From the NCBI GenBank assembly GCA_022828105.1, contig JAJEJC010000007.1:330885-394884 (forward strand): a stretch of DNA of 64,000 nt, in the 5' to 3' direction. The number at the start of each line of letters is the position of its first letter. Positions within the stretch are counted from its first letter, which is position 1. Below the pieces are notes generated by a model. The model was not told the DNA's origin. It ran no database searches and saw nothing but the letters and a program-made list of their open reading frames with translations. Origin of the DNA: Dehalococcoidia bacterium (lineage in GTDB: Bacteria; Chloroflexota; Dehalococcoidia; Bin125). Shown here in pieces: positions 27,056 through 36,718 of this stretch. The translations under genes were made by a program, and so were the position numbers.

Positions 27056-28316
27056 CTTCGACCTCCGCCGACTCTTCATCACTGACACTGTCCGATGCCG
27101 TGTCGACTGGCTGGACTGATGAGACGGTAATCAAGATGCGATTCGGCGTGATGCTCAGCAACTCGATTCCGCTCGGCGGCAGCCATTCGAGTTCGATCAG
27201 GTGCCTGCCGGCGCCGATCTGCGACATGTCAATCTCCAGAGGGCCCAGCGGTCCTTCGAGTTCCGAAATCAAAGCGACCGGGCCGTGCAGCTTGACAAGG
27301 GCCGCGGGCGGATCGCGCGGTGCGGCATCGAGTCCAGTGTCAAGGCCGACCAATCGAATCGCAACTGGTAAATCGACGGTAGTCAAGACCGGCTCAACTG
27401 CAATCGTCACCTGAATCGCCGTCTCCGTCTCGCCCGCCGGTGCGACGCCGTCGGCGAAGACCAATCTCGCCCGCGTCGTCAGATCAGTGGTCCGACCGCC
27501 GATGTCAATCGGTTCCGTACTGACCTCGACTTCATCATCGAGCACGTTGCGCGAGACAAGTACCTCGACCGTCGTCGGCGTCGCGCTCACGGTGCGCATT
27601 CGATACCCCTCGGCCGGCGTGCCGATCACGTCGGGCAGGATCGACGCCGTCTTTCGGAACACTTCCTGCTCGATAGGCACGCGCACCTGGGCGAACCTCG
27701 GATTGATGACTACCTGTGACACTGAACCACCTGCGGCAGTCCGAGCCTCGAGCGTGACATCTCGCTCCACCGACGCCCTCGCGCCGCCCAAGTCGAGGCG
27801 TGCCACCACCGAGTCGACCGCCTCGACCTCGGTTGCGATCCCCGAGACCAGAGCCGTCACGGGCGTGACTTCGGGTGTGCCTACGCGGAAACCCAGCGGC
27901 GGCAGATTCGACGGCTCCACGACGACCGGCACTTCGCGTTCGACGCTCTGCTGCAAGATTACGACCACGGTCTCGGGCTGAACCGCGCGAACGCGCACAT
28001 CGCCCTCCAGGCGGTCGACGCGGACTGCCAGGCTGTGCTGTCCTGCAACTCGATTGCGCATCGAGACCGTGGCCAGGAAGTGCTCCGGACGCGCGGCTTC
28101 AACATCCGCCTCGCGACCGATCACGGACACGGTGACGGGCAATGGCTCGCTGGCAACGACGAGATCGGAGCCGAGGTCGCGGACCTCGACCGGCAGACTG
28201 AAGCCCAGGCGCGATTCGATCTCGCGATTCTCGGTGTCGGCGATCACGAACCACACGATCAACGCCAGCACGACCACCGAGACCAGCAGGCCCGCCTCTT
28301 GCGCCGCGCGTCGCAC
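27048..28316 (-). CDS. YbbR-domain protein (CdaR-like)
   Basis: N-terminal TM, YbbR-like repeats, directly downstream of cdaA. Confidence 0.82.
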   Translation of the reverse strand: MRRAAQEAGLLVSVVVLALIVWFVIADTENREIESRLGFSLPVEVRDLGSDLVVASEPLPVTVSVIGREADVEAARPEHFLATVSMRNRVAGQHSLAVRVDRLEGDVRVRAVQPETVVVILQQSVEREVPVVVEPSNLPPLGFRVGTPEVTPVTALVSGIATEVEAVDSVVARLDLGGARASVERDVTLEARTAAGGSVSQVVINPRFAQVRVPIEQEVFRKTASILPDVIGTPAEGYRMRTVSATPTTVEVLVSRNVLDDEVEVSTEPIDIGGRTTDLTTRARLVFADGVAPAGETETAIQVTIAVEPVLTTVDLPVAIRLVGLDTGLDAAPRDPPAALVKLHGPVALISELEGPLGPLEIDMSQIGAGRHLIELEWLPPSGIELLSITPNRILITVSSVQPVDTASDSVSDEESAEVEDE

Positions 28317-29225
28317 TTAGGGCCCCGATGCATCTCCGCCGGCGGTCGACGGAGTGCCGCTGTGTCGACCCCACACTCGGTCTAGCCAGCGTGTGCCCAA
28401 CCGATCGCCCCAGCGCCGCGAGTGCAACTGTCGCGCCAGCGCCACTTCCAACTCGGTTGCCGTCAACGGCGCCGAGAGCACCCCGCCAACCGCAAGCGAG
28501 ACCCGCCCACTCTCCTCCGAGACTACCACTGCCACGGCGTCCGTTTCCTCAGTGACGGTCAACGCGGCGCGGTGCCGCGTGCCGAGATGCGCTCCCGCGT
28601 GGCCGTTGCCCTGGCCGCGCACGCTGTACTCGCCTGCCGGCGTCGGGATGATTACTGCAGCAGCGACGACCTCCGACGGCCGCAGCAGTACTGCGCCGTC
28701 GTGTAGCGGCGAACCGCGCCAGAAGATGCTCTCGAGTAGCTCAAGTGTCGGTTCCGCGCCCAGCCGGACGCCGGCGTCGGCCAGCTCTTCGAGGCCGGTG
28801 TCTCGCTCAAACACGAACAGCCCGCCGACCCGCTGTTGCGAGAGCTGATGCACCACCGCCACGACGATCGGGATCGACGCCCGATACGGCTGTCTCCTGC
28901 TGCCCCAGTGCTTCAGACCTCCCGCGCGGCCGACGTGCTCGAAGGCCCGCCGGAACTCCGGCTGAAACACCAGCAGCACGACGATCAACAACACCGCCAG
29001 CGCGTTCTCAACGATCCAGTCGAGGACAATCGACTCGGTCAAGCGGCCGATTACGAGGATTGCGAGCACGACGAGCACCATCCCGCGGATCACGGACATC
29101 GCCGTCGTTCCGCGCAGCAGTCGTAAGCCGGCGTAGAAGAACACGGCGATGACCGTGATCTCCAGCGCGCTCGTCCAGCCAAAGTCGCTAAACGTCACCT
29201 GGATGTCGTTGACCAGTTCAGTCAC
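28317..29225 (-). CDS. cdaA: diadenylate cyclase CdaA (DisA_N domain)
   Basis: WRGSPLHDGAVLL, GTRHRAALTVTEETDAVAVVVSEESG. Confidence 0.92.
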   Translation of the reverse strand: MTELVNDIQVTFSDFGWTSALEITVIAVFFYAGLRLLRGTTAMSVIRGMVLVVLAILVIGRLTESIVLDWIVENALAVLLIVVLLVFQPEFRRAFEHVGRAGGLKHWGSRRQPYRASIPIVVAVVHQLSQQRVGGLFVFERDTGLEELADAGVRLGAEPTLELLESIFWRGSPLHDGAVLLRPSEVVAAAVIIPTPAGEYSVRGQGNGHAGAHLGTRHRAALTVTEETDAVAVVVSEESGRVSLAVGGVLSAPLTATELEVALARQLHSRRWGDRLGTRWLDRVWGRHSGTPSTAGGDASGP

Positions 29226-29307
29226 GACAATCGCCTCGGATCCCTAGCCAGCTTGCTGCCCCAATGCGCCGGTCGTCATGCTAGGCGACCGACCATCTGG
29301 ACGCCGT

Positions 29308-30219
29308 TCAGCCGAACAGCCAGGCCATCAGCGCCTGTTGGGCATGCAAACGATTCTCTGCCTGATCGAGCACGATCGACTGCGGTCCGTCCAGCACCTC
29401 GTCGCTGATCTCCTCGCCGCGATGCGCGGGCAGACAGTGCATGACTCCGGCATCAGGCGAAGCCTTGGCGACGAGATTGACATCGACCTGGTAGCCCACA
29501 AACGCTTCATGCCGTTGCTTCGTTTCGAGTTCCTGCCCCATCGAGGTCCAGGTATCCGTGTACACCACATCGGCCCCGAAGACCGCCTCCTCCGGATCGG
29601 ACATTGTCGACACGCTGCCGCCCGACTCCCGCGCCCTCAGTGCCGCATCCTCGACACTGGACGCGTCGAGTTCGTACCCCGCCGGCGACGCGAGTCGAAC
29701 GTGCATCCCCTCGCCGGCTGCGGCGGCCGCAAGCGAACGGGCAACATTGTTGCCGTCGCCGACGTAGGCAAGGCAGCGACCGCTCGTGCCCCCGTGCTCT
29801 CGGATCGTCAACACATCGGCAAGCGCCTGGCAGGGATGTTCCCAATCGCTGAGGGCGTTGATCACCGGCACTCCGGACGATGCCGCGAGTCGCTCAAGAA
29901 CGGTCTGATCGAATGTCCGGCAAACGATCAGATCGCAGTAACGTCCCGCCACACTACCGACATCTTCCGGCGACTCGCGTTCGCCGATGCCCACTTCCGG
30001 CGGGGAGAGATACAGCGGCCGACCGCCCAGGTTGCTGACCGCCAGCTCGAACGAGACTCGGGTACGCAACGACGGCTTCTGGAAGATCAACAGCGCCGTC
30101 TTGCCGGCGAGCTCCGAGCCGCGCGGGCCGCTGCGACGCTTCGACTCAAGCGCCAGGTCCAGGACCGCGCCAATCTCCGACGCCGACAGGTCGCCAATGC
30201 TCAAGACCGATCGAGTCAT
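29308..30219 (-). CDS. argF: ornithine carbamoyltransferase
   Basis: [31 protein letters not shown]. Confidence 0.92.
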   Translation of the reverse strand: MTRSVLSIGDLSASEIGAVLDLALESKRRSGPRGSELAGKTALLIFQKPSLRTRVSFELAVSNLGGRPLYLSPPEVGIGERESPEDVGSVAGRYCDLIVCRTFDQTVLERLAASSGVPVINALSDWEHPCQALADVLTIREHGGTSGRCLAYVGDGNNVARSLAAAAAGEGMHVRLASPAGYELDASSVEDAALRARESGGSVSTMSDPEEAVFGADVVYTDTWTSMGQELETKQRHEAFVGYQVDVNLVAKASPDAGVMHCLPAHRGEEISDEVLDGPQSIVLDQAENRLHAQQALMAWLFG

Positions 30220-30339
30220 CGCTCTCGCACCCTTCAGGTTCCACGGTAGCGCCAGCCAATTCCGCGTGTTGTACGTTCTTCGTTTAATGTCGGCGTGTTC
30301 GTCGCGTGTCACGCCGGTGCAAGGGACGACCTATACACC

Positions 30340-30768
30340 ATGAGCATCTGGTCACAGATCCGTCCGCCGGCGCAGACGACGGCGCACCGCCGTTCATGGC
30401 TGTTCGGGCGTACCAATCCGCGGGTGGCCGCGCTCGCGAGTCTGCCAATCGTTGCGGCAGGGCTGTGTCTCGTGATTGGATTGGCACAGCTTGCGTCCGC
30501 GCTGTCTGACCCTGCACAATCGGCCGTCATCCAGTCGGCCGCGATGCCGACCGCCGCCAACGAATCGAAGATCGACATCAACACGGCTACAGCAGCTGAG
30601 CTGGCAACGCTGCCAGGCGTTGGCGAGCGTCGGGCGCAGGCCATCATCGAGCTGCGCGAGCAGCGGCCCTTCGCATCGCTTGCCGACCTCGTGCATCGCG
30701 GCGTGCTCAAGACCAATGAACTCCCAGCGCTCGCACCGCTGATCGCGGCCTATGTTCGCGCCGACTAG
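30340..30768 (+). CDS. comEA: ComEA-like helix-hairpin-helix DNA-binding protein
   Basis: IDINTATAAELATLPGVGERRAQAIIELREQRPFASLADL; N-terminal TM. Confidence 0.85.
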   Translation: MSIWSQIRPPAQTTAHRRSWLFGRTNPRVAALASLPIVAAGLCLVIGLAQLASALSDPAQSAVIQSAAMPTAANESKIDINTATAAELATLPGVGERRAQAIIELREQRPFASLADLVHRGVLKTNELPALAPLIAAYVRAD

Positions 30769-33274
30769 ACGGCTGGCCGCATTTGCCGAGCTGCGGCCGA
30801 TCTATCTCCCGCCGCTGCTGCTCTGGACGATCAGCTTCGTTGCAGGCGTCTCGCTCTCGCTCTCGATGGCAGGCGTGTGGATTGTCGCGCTGGCCGTGCT
30901 GGGCGCAACTGCGCTCTCGTTCGCCGTTGGCTTCGCCGGGAACGCCACGCCGCGCAACCGCGCGCTCCAGGCAGTGCTGATCCTGTTCGCGCCGACACTG
31001 CTGGCCCTGGGATTCTGGCGCGCCGAATCGACCAAGTTCGAACCTGACAGTCTCGCCCTTGCCGACCTCAACGGGCAGATCGTGCGCATCGACGGCACCA
31101 TCATCGAGGATCCGCAGTTCAATACTGGCGGAGTCCGATTTCTGGTGGCGGCGCAGCAGATCACACTCGGAGACCAGCGCCGCACGCTGGACGAGCAAGT
31201 ACTCCTCCACGCGACGGAACCGTTGAGTCTCGCGATCGGCGATCGGATCAGCGCTCGCGCGGTGTTGTCCCCCACGGCACTTGCGGCTGACGACTATCTC
31301 ATCTGGCTCGCCAACCGGCGCATCGCCGCCTCGGGACTGACGACGCCAAGCGGCGTTTCGGTTCAGGCGACTGGCCGGCTTCCTTGGTGGCAGCGCGTGG
31401 CCGCGGACGCCCGTGCGACACTCAACGATCGTTTGCGCGACGCGTTGCCACCGCCGCTCTCCGCCATCGCGCAGGGCATGGTCACGGGACGGCGCGACGC
31501 CCTCGACTCCGATCTGCGCGCGACGCTGAACGACACCTCGCTCTCCCACCTGATTGTGATCTCGGGCAGCAATCTCACGTTGCTCACGACGATCCTGATG
31601 TCGGCGTTCGCCTGGCTGGTGGGGCGTCGTCCTGCGGCGGCGCTGGCGATCGTTGCTGCGCTCGCCTACGGCACGCTGGTCGGACCGGACCCGCCCGTCC
31701 AACGAGCCATGTGGATGGCGATCGTCTTCGCCGCTTCGCACATGCTCGGCCGTGGCGCGTCCGCGCTCTATGCCGTGACCGCTACCGCCGGACTGATGAT
31801 TGCCCTCGAGCCGTACATCCTGCTCGATATCTCCTTCCAGCTCACGCTCGCCGGAACCCTGGGCATTGTCATCCTGATGCCGTCGCTGTCACACGACTTC
31901 CTCAGCGGGCAACGTGGGATTGTCGGATCGATTCGAGACGCGGCGCTCGTCACATTGGTCGCCAGCCTTGCCACGATGCCGCTGATCATCCTCCACTTCG
32001 AGCGCGCGGCACTGATTGGCATTCCCGCAAATCTGCTCGCCGCGCCAGTCTTTGCCTGGATGCTGCTCGGCTCGGTCGCCACGGCGGTTGTCGGACTGAT
32101 CTCCGAGTCCGTGGCGTCGATCATCGCCTGGCCGCTGGCCTGGCTCCCGCTGCGCTGGCTCGTGATTGTCGCCGAGCGGCTGGCGCAGCTTCCCGGCGCC
32201 GGCGTTCCGGTGATCGGCTTCAGCCATGTCCATTTGCTGCTGATCTACGCCGCAATCCTGACTGCTGCATTCAGGCCCCACCGCAATCGCGTCCGCCGCT
32301 GGTATCGAGTGCCGTTGGCCAGCAGTCGAGCTCGTCCCAACCCTCTGCACGGGATCGGGCTCGACCTGTTACCCGACCTCCGTACCCACCTGTCGCGGGC
32401 GGCGTGGACCGGGATTGTCGCTGCCGCAGGTGCCGCGATCTGGATGTCTGCCTGTTCGTCCCCGTCGGACCAGTTGCGCGTCCACTTCCTCGATGTGGGC
32501 CAGGGCGACGCTGCGCTGATCATGACGCCCGAAGGGCGCAGCATCTTGATCGACGCCGGGGACCAATCCGACGCCATCCGCTCCTCGCTGCGCCGACACC
32601 TGCCCGCCAACACCCACACAATCGACTTGCTGATTATCACCCATCCGCAGTCAGATCACGGAGAGGCGCTCTGGGCGATTGTCGACTTCTATGACATCGA
32701 GCGCGCGCTCGTGAATCAGTACTTCGACTCCACGGCGTTTGGACGTCAAGTCCTGGACCTGCTGCGCCGGCAGGGCACGGATATCGAGATCATCCGCGCC
32801 GGACAGCGCATCGCATTCGCCGGCGAGCCCGATCTTGCCCTCGACGTTCTCTGGCCGCCGCGTCACCGCCTGCCCGAACACTACGTCGCCGATCCGAACT
32901 CGACGTCCATCGTGGTCCGCGCTCGCTATCTGGACGCCGCCTTCCTGTTCGCCGGCGACCTGAACGCCGAACAGGAATTGGATCTCGTCCGTCAATCATG
33001 TCCCGGCGCGGCAGAATCCTGCGATCTCCGCGCCGATGTGCTCAAAGTCGCCCACCAGGGCAGCCGCTACTCGTCGACTTCGCTATTCCTGGAGTCGGTG
33101 CGGCCCAGCATCGGCATCCTCAGCGCAGGCGAGCACAATCCGCACGGACATCCACACGAGTCCGTCCTGCGCAATCTGCAGCGGGTTGGCTCGACCGCCT
33201 ATCTGACCTCCGAGCGCGGAGATATCAGCGTGAGCAGCGACGGACAGCGCATCAGCATTAGCACGGAGCGCTGA
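30752..33274 (+). CDS. comEC: ComEC/Rec2 DNA internalization protein
   Basis: SHLIVISGSNLTLLT competence domain; C-terminal metallo-beta-lactamase VHFLDVGQGDAALIMTPEG. Confidence 0.93.
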   Translation: MFAPTRRLAAFAELRPIYLPPLLLWTISFVAGVSLSLSMAGVWIVALAVLGATALSFAVGFAGNATPRNRALQAVLILFAPTLLALGFWRAESTKFEPDSLALADLNGQIVRIDGTIIEDPQFNTGGVRFLVAAQQITLGDQRRTLDEQVLLHATEPLSLAIGDRISARAVLSPTALAADDYLIWLANRRIAASGLTTPSGVSVQATGRLPWWQRVAADARATLNDRLRDALPPPLSAIAQGMVTGRRDALDSDLRATLNDTSLSHLIVISGSNLTLLTTILMSAFAWLVGRRPAAALAIVAALAYGTLVGPDPPVQRAMWMAIVFAASHMLGRGASALYAVTATAGLMIALEPYILLDISFQLTLAGTLGIVILMPSLSHDFLSGQRGIVGSIRDAALVTLVASLATMPLIILHFERAALIGIPANLLAAPVFAWMLLGSVATAVVGLISESVASIIAWPLAWLPLRWLVIVAERLAQLPGAGVPVIGFSHVHLLLIYAAILTAAFRPHRNRVRRWYRVPLASSRARPNPLHGIGLDLLPDLRTHLSRAAWTGIVAAAGAAIWMSACSSPSDQLRVHFLDVGQGDAALIMTPEGRSILIDAGDQSDAIRSSLRRHLPANTHTIDLLIITHPQSDHGEALWAIVDFYDIERALVNQYFDSTAFGRQVLDLLRRQGTDIEIIRAGQRIAFAGEPDLALDVLWPPRHRLPEHYVADPNSTSIVVRARYLDAAFLFAGDLNAEQELDLVRQSCPGAAESCDLRADVLKVAHQGSRYSSTSLFLESVRPSIGILSAGEHNPHGHPHESVLRNLQRVGSTAYLTSERGDISVSSDGQRISISTER

Positions 33275-33317
33275 GGCTTCGATATCGTCAGTGCAGCGGC
33301 CCCTCGGGCGGCTGCTC

Positions 33318-33404
33318 GCCGGGATGGCGAAACTGGCAGACGCGGCGGACTTAAAATCCGCTGGCCTTCGGGCCGTGTGGGTTCGAACCCCGCTCCCGGT
33401 ACCA
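33318..33404 (+). tRNA. tRNA-Leu, anticodon TAA
   Basis: GCCGGGA...cttaaaatc anticodon loop, long variable arm, ggttcgaacc T-arm, TCCCGGTACCA with encoded CCA. Confidence 0.93.
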
Positions 33405-33485
33405 CCTCTCCTCCTCGTTCGGCAAAGCACTAGACTGCCCAGCGCAGCGGCGTAACTGTGCGTCGCGCCCAGAAAGGACGCTCGA

Positions 33486-34571
33486 ATGAAAGCCGCCGTC
33501 TTCCACGGCCCCAACCAGGATCTGACTATCGAAGACGTTGACGTCTCCAAGCCCGGCCCGCGCGAAGTGCTGGTCAAGACGGCCGCATCGGGCGTCTGCC
33601 ACTCCGATCTTCACTTCGTCGAAGGTCTCTATCCCTTCCAGGCCCCCGGCATCCTCGGACACGAGGCGGCTGGTGTGGTCGAAGAGGTCGGAGAGCTGGT
33701 CCAGCAGTTCAAGGCCGGCGACCACGTGATCATGTGCCTCTCCGTGTTCTGCGGCAACTGCTCCTACTGCCTCAGCGGCCGGCCCAACCTCTGCCGCAGC
33801 CCCGAGACCCAGCGCCGCCCCGATGAGGACCCGCGCCTCTCCTGGAACGGAAACCCCGTCGCCCAGTTCGCCAATCTCTCGACCTATGCCGAGTTCACGC
33901 TGGTTCATGAGAACGCGCTCGTCTACGTCGACGACGAGATGCCGCTGGACAAGGCCGCGCTGATCGGCTGCGGCGTGATGACCGGCGCAGGCGCCGCAAT
34001 GAACACCGCCAAGGTGCACCACGGCAGCACTGTCGCCGTGTTCGGCGCAGGCGGCGTTGGACTATCCGCGATCCAGGGCGCGCGCATCGCCGGCGCGAAG
34101 CAGATCATCGCCGTCGACCTGCACGAGCACAAGCTGGCCCTGGCCCGCGAACTCGGCGCGACGCACTCGATCGACGCTTCCAGCGGTGACCCCGTCGCGC
34201 AGATCCGCGACATGACCGAGGGCGAAGGCGTCGACTTCAGCTTCGAGGCGATTGGCCTCAAGAGCGTCGCCGAGCAGTGCTTCGCCGCGATCAAGCGCGG
34301 CGGCGTCGCCACGATCATCGGAATGGTCCCGCTCGGACAGACGCTGGAGATTCCCGCGCACGAACTGCTCTCGGAGAAGGTTCTGCAGGGCTCGAGCATG
34401 GGCAGCAACCGCTTCCGCACCGACATGCCCAACCTGGTGGAGTACTACCGCCAGGGCCGACTGATGCTCGACGAGATGGTCACCCAAACAGCGCCGCTGG
34501 AGGACATCAATGAAGCCTTCCGCGCCATGAAGGCCGGAGAGGTCGCCCGAACCGTCCTGACCAGCTTCTAG
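33486..34571 (+). CDS. zinc-dependent alcohol dehydrogenase
   Basis: GHEAAGVVEEVG, CGNCSYCLSGRPNLC, GAGGVGLSAIQGARIAGA. Confidence 0.92.
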   Translation: MKAAVFHGPNQDLTIEDVDVSKPGPREVLVKTAASGVCHSDLHFVEGLYPFQAPGILGHEAAGVVEEVGELVQQFKAGDHVIMCLSVFCGNCSYCLSGRPNLCRSPETQRRPDEDPRLSWNGNPVAQFANLSTYAEFTLVHENALVYVDDEMPLDKAALIGCGVMTGAGAAMNTAKVHHGSTVAVFGAGGVGLSAIQGARIAGAKQIIAVDLHEHKLALARELGATHSIDASSGDPVAQIRDMTEGEGVDFSFEAIGLKSVAEQCFAAIKRGGVATIIGMVPLGQTLEIPAHELLSEKVLQGSSMGSNRFRTDMPNLVEYYRQGRLMLDEMVTQTAPLEDINEAFRAMKAGEVARTVLTSF

Positions 34572-34577
34572 CCCGCT

Positions 34578-34676
34578 CCCCATCTCCCCCCGCTGCGCGG
34601 GGGGAGACGCGGCCTTTCTCTTTTCTCCCCCCGTCCGGCGGGGGGAGACGTCACAGCGTGACAGTGGGGGGCTCCC
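34578..34676. repeat. Palindromic repeat, two hairpin units plus small distal hairpin, intergenic
   Basis: catctccccccgctgcgcggggggaga... tctccccccgtccggcggggggaga cgtcacagcgtgacagtggggggctccc. Confidence 0.85.
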
Positions 34677-34711
34677 TCGAGCCCAGTGCTCACCTGTACG
34701 CTGAACCCCGC

Positions 34712-34801
34712 GGAGGGGTGGCCGAGCGGACGAAGGCGGCGGTCTTGAAAACCGTTAGGCGTGCAAGCGTCTCGGGGGTTCGAATCCCTCCCCCTCCGCC
34801 A
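34712..34801 (+). tRNA. tRNA-Ser, anticodon TGA
   Basis: GGAGGGG...cttgaaaac anticodon loop, long variable arm, ggttcgaatcc, CCCCTCCGCCA. Confidence 0.95.
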
Positions 34802-34808
34802 GCGCGAC

Positions 34809-35417
34809 TCAGATGTCCGTGCCGGCAATCGCCCGCGCGATGGTCATCACCGCATCGACCGTCGTCGGTTGCGGCAATCCGCCGCCGCTGTGGTGCGCGG
34901 CCACTCTCACCCGATCCGTCAATGGCGCCACTTCGATCTGCATCGTCTGCGGCTCGCTCAGCAAGACGTTGACCAATCGCGCAACCCGATCGCTCATCGA
35001 GAGCAGTTCGACCGCCTGAAGGCATCCGGGCGTGGTGGCGTTGAGCGGCCGCCAGGCGAAGGAGCCGCGATCCTGCGGTTGCGCCAGGATCGGCGTTGCC
35101 CAATCCGCCGGCCACTGGTCGGGCAGCTCTGACCGATCCACGGTGACATGAATGCCGGTCACGGTGATCTTGCCCAGGTGTCCGGCGGCGTCTCCACCGA
35201 CTCGCGACGCCACCACATGGCGCAACGGCGCGGCGTCGGCATCGAGCTCAATCACGGCTGTCGCCCGCGTCCCGCGCGGCAACCGCATGTCCTTCATGAT
35301 CGCGTCTGGATGCTCCGCCGGCCGTCCGCTCACCCGGCGCCGGGCCAGCGTCTCAATCAGCTCGTCGGCCGACGTGCTATCGGAACCGCGGCCAAACAGT
35401 CGTCTGAGGATGCTCAC
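34809..35417 (-). CDS. hypothetical protein
   Basis: 202-aa ORF filling the gap between tRNA-Ser and 35470; no family recognised. Confidence 0.6.
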   Translation of the reverse strand: MSILRRLFGRGSDSTSADELIETLARRRVSGRPAEHPDAIMKDMRLPRGTRATAVIELDADAAPLRHVVASRVGGDAAGHLGKITVTGIHVTVDRSELPDQWPADWATPILAQPQDRGSFAWRPLNATTPGCLQAVELLSMSDRVARLVNVLLSEPQTMQIEVAPLTDRVRVAAHHSGGGLPQPTTVDAVMTIARAIAGTDI

Positions 35418-35469
35418 GTAGCCTGCCTATCACACTCGCGACAACGGTATCTCGCTAGGAGGCACAGCA

Positions 35470-35871
35470 ATGCTCGTCGTCATGCGGAGGTTCTGGATCG
35501 AGAAGGGGACGTTCGACGAGTTCGAACGGCTCAGCCGCGAGGAAATCTGGCCGCCGATTGAGGCCGCCGGCGCGCGCATCCTGGGCATGTTCCGCGCCGA
35601 GGAGGCGCATCCCAACGACGACGTGACCGAACCGTGCGACATGGTGATCCTGCTCACGCAATACACGGATCGCGATCACTGGCATGCGACCCGTGCGCGC
35701 GAGGACACCTGGCGCGGGCCCGACGATGTCCGGGCCAAGCTCGCGCGCGGAGGTCGTGAGCGCCATCAGCTCACGCTGGCGACGCACGCGACGTTCACCG
35801 AGCCGGTCCACGTCAAGATCGGCGGTCCCTTCTTCACCTGGAAGGAAGAGCCGATGGGCGAGGTGGAGTAG
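35470..35871 (+). CDS. NIPSNAP-like/dimeric alpha-beta barrel protein
   Basis: VMRRFWIEKGTFDEFERLSREEIWPPIEAAGARILGMF. Confidence 0.55.
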   Translation: MLVVMRRFWIEKGTFDEFERLSREEIWPPIEAAGARILGMFRAEEAHPNDDVTEPCDMVILLTQYTDRDHWHATRAREDTWRGPDDVRAKLARGGRERHQLTLATHATFTEPVHVKIGGPFFTWKEEPMGEVE

Positions 35872-36718
35872 CCGCCTTCGTGGCCCGCAGCGAGAACATC
35901 AGGGCCAATCGACGGTCCGGCTCGCCGTCCCGCTGCGGCAAGCGCCAGATGCCCCCTTCAGTTTCGACCAACCAGGGCAGCGCCGGGTAGACCGTCCAGT
36001 CCTGCTCGTGCAGGAAGTCGATGCTGCAGCCCGCGTCGATCACCGCCGACACGATCTCGCCGAGGCTGTGATTCCACTCGTACGAGTCCTGATTCGCCAT
36101 CTTCGCGGACGCATCGGCGTAGTCCCCGTCGCCGCGCCAATGCAGCGGCCTGTCAGTCTCGAAGTACGGATAGCGCAGACGCAGGTCGCCGATCGCTGCC
36201 TCGTCGTCGAGGCTCTGCGTCAGAGGATGCACGTCACGCAGGTAGAGCATGCCACCGGGCTTGAGGAACGCGGCGCAGACCTGCGCCCATCCGCTGATGT
36301 CGGGCAGCCAGCAGATCGCGCCCAGGTTGACGTAGACGATGTCGAACGAGCCCAACCGGTTGGACAGCACGCCAGACGACGCATACAGCTCGGATTCCAC
36401 AAACTCCGCCGAGAGGCCGGCGCGATCGGCGATGTCCCGAGCCGTCTCGACCGCAGACGGCGCGAAATCGACGCCGACCACGTCGGCACCGAGCCGAGTC
36501 CAGGAGAGCGTGTCGAGTCCAAAGTGGCATTGCAGGTGGAGCAGCGATTTGCCCGCGACATCTCCGACTTCGTCGAGATCGAGTTGCAGGAGCGTCGACT
36601 CGCCGCTGAGAAAGTCGTCAACCCGGTAAAAGTCCGATGCCGCGTGAATCGCCACCGACTCATCCCAGCGGGCACGGTTGGCCTCGCGGTACCGATCCGG
36701 TAGGTCAAGCGATGACAC
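35834..36718 (-). CDS. class I SAM-dependent methyltransferase
   Basis: KSLLHLQCHFGLDTLSWTRLGADVVGVDFAPSAVETARDIA. Confidence 0.88.
   Translation of the reverse strand: MSSLDLPDRYREANRARWDESVAIHAASDFYRVDDFLSGESTLLQLDLDEVGDVAGKSLLHLQCHFGLDTLSWTRLGADVVGVDFAPSAVETARDIADRAGLSAEFVESELYASSGVLSNRLGSFDIVYVNLGAICWLPDISGWAQVCAAFLKPGGMLYLRDVHPLTQSLDDEAAIGDLRLRYPYFETDRPLHWRGDGDYADASAKMANQDSYEWNHSLGEIVSAVIDAGCSIDFLHEQDWTVYPALPWLVETEGGIWRLPQRDGEPDRRLALMFSLRATKAATPPRPSALPSR

Noticed and set aside
34578-34676. CRISPR-like array
   Set aside because: Only two palindromic units with no regular spacers; matches a dispersed palindromic repeat family instead.
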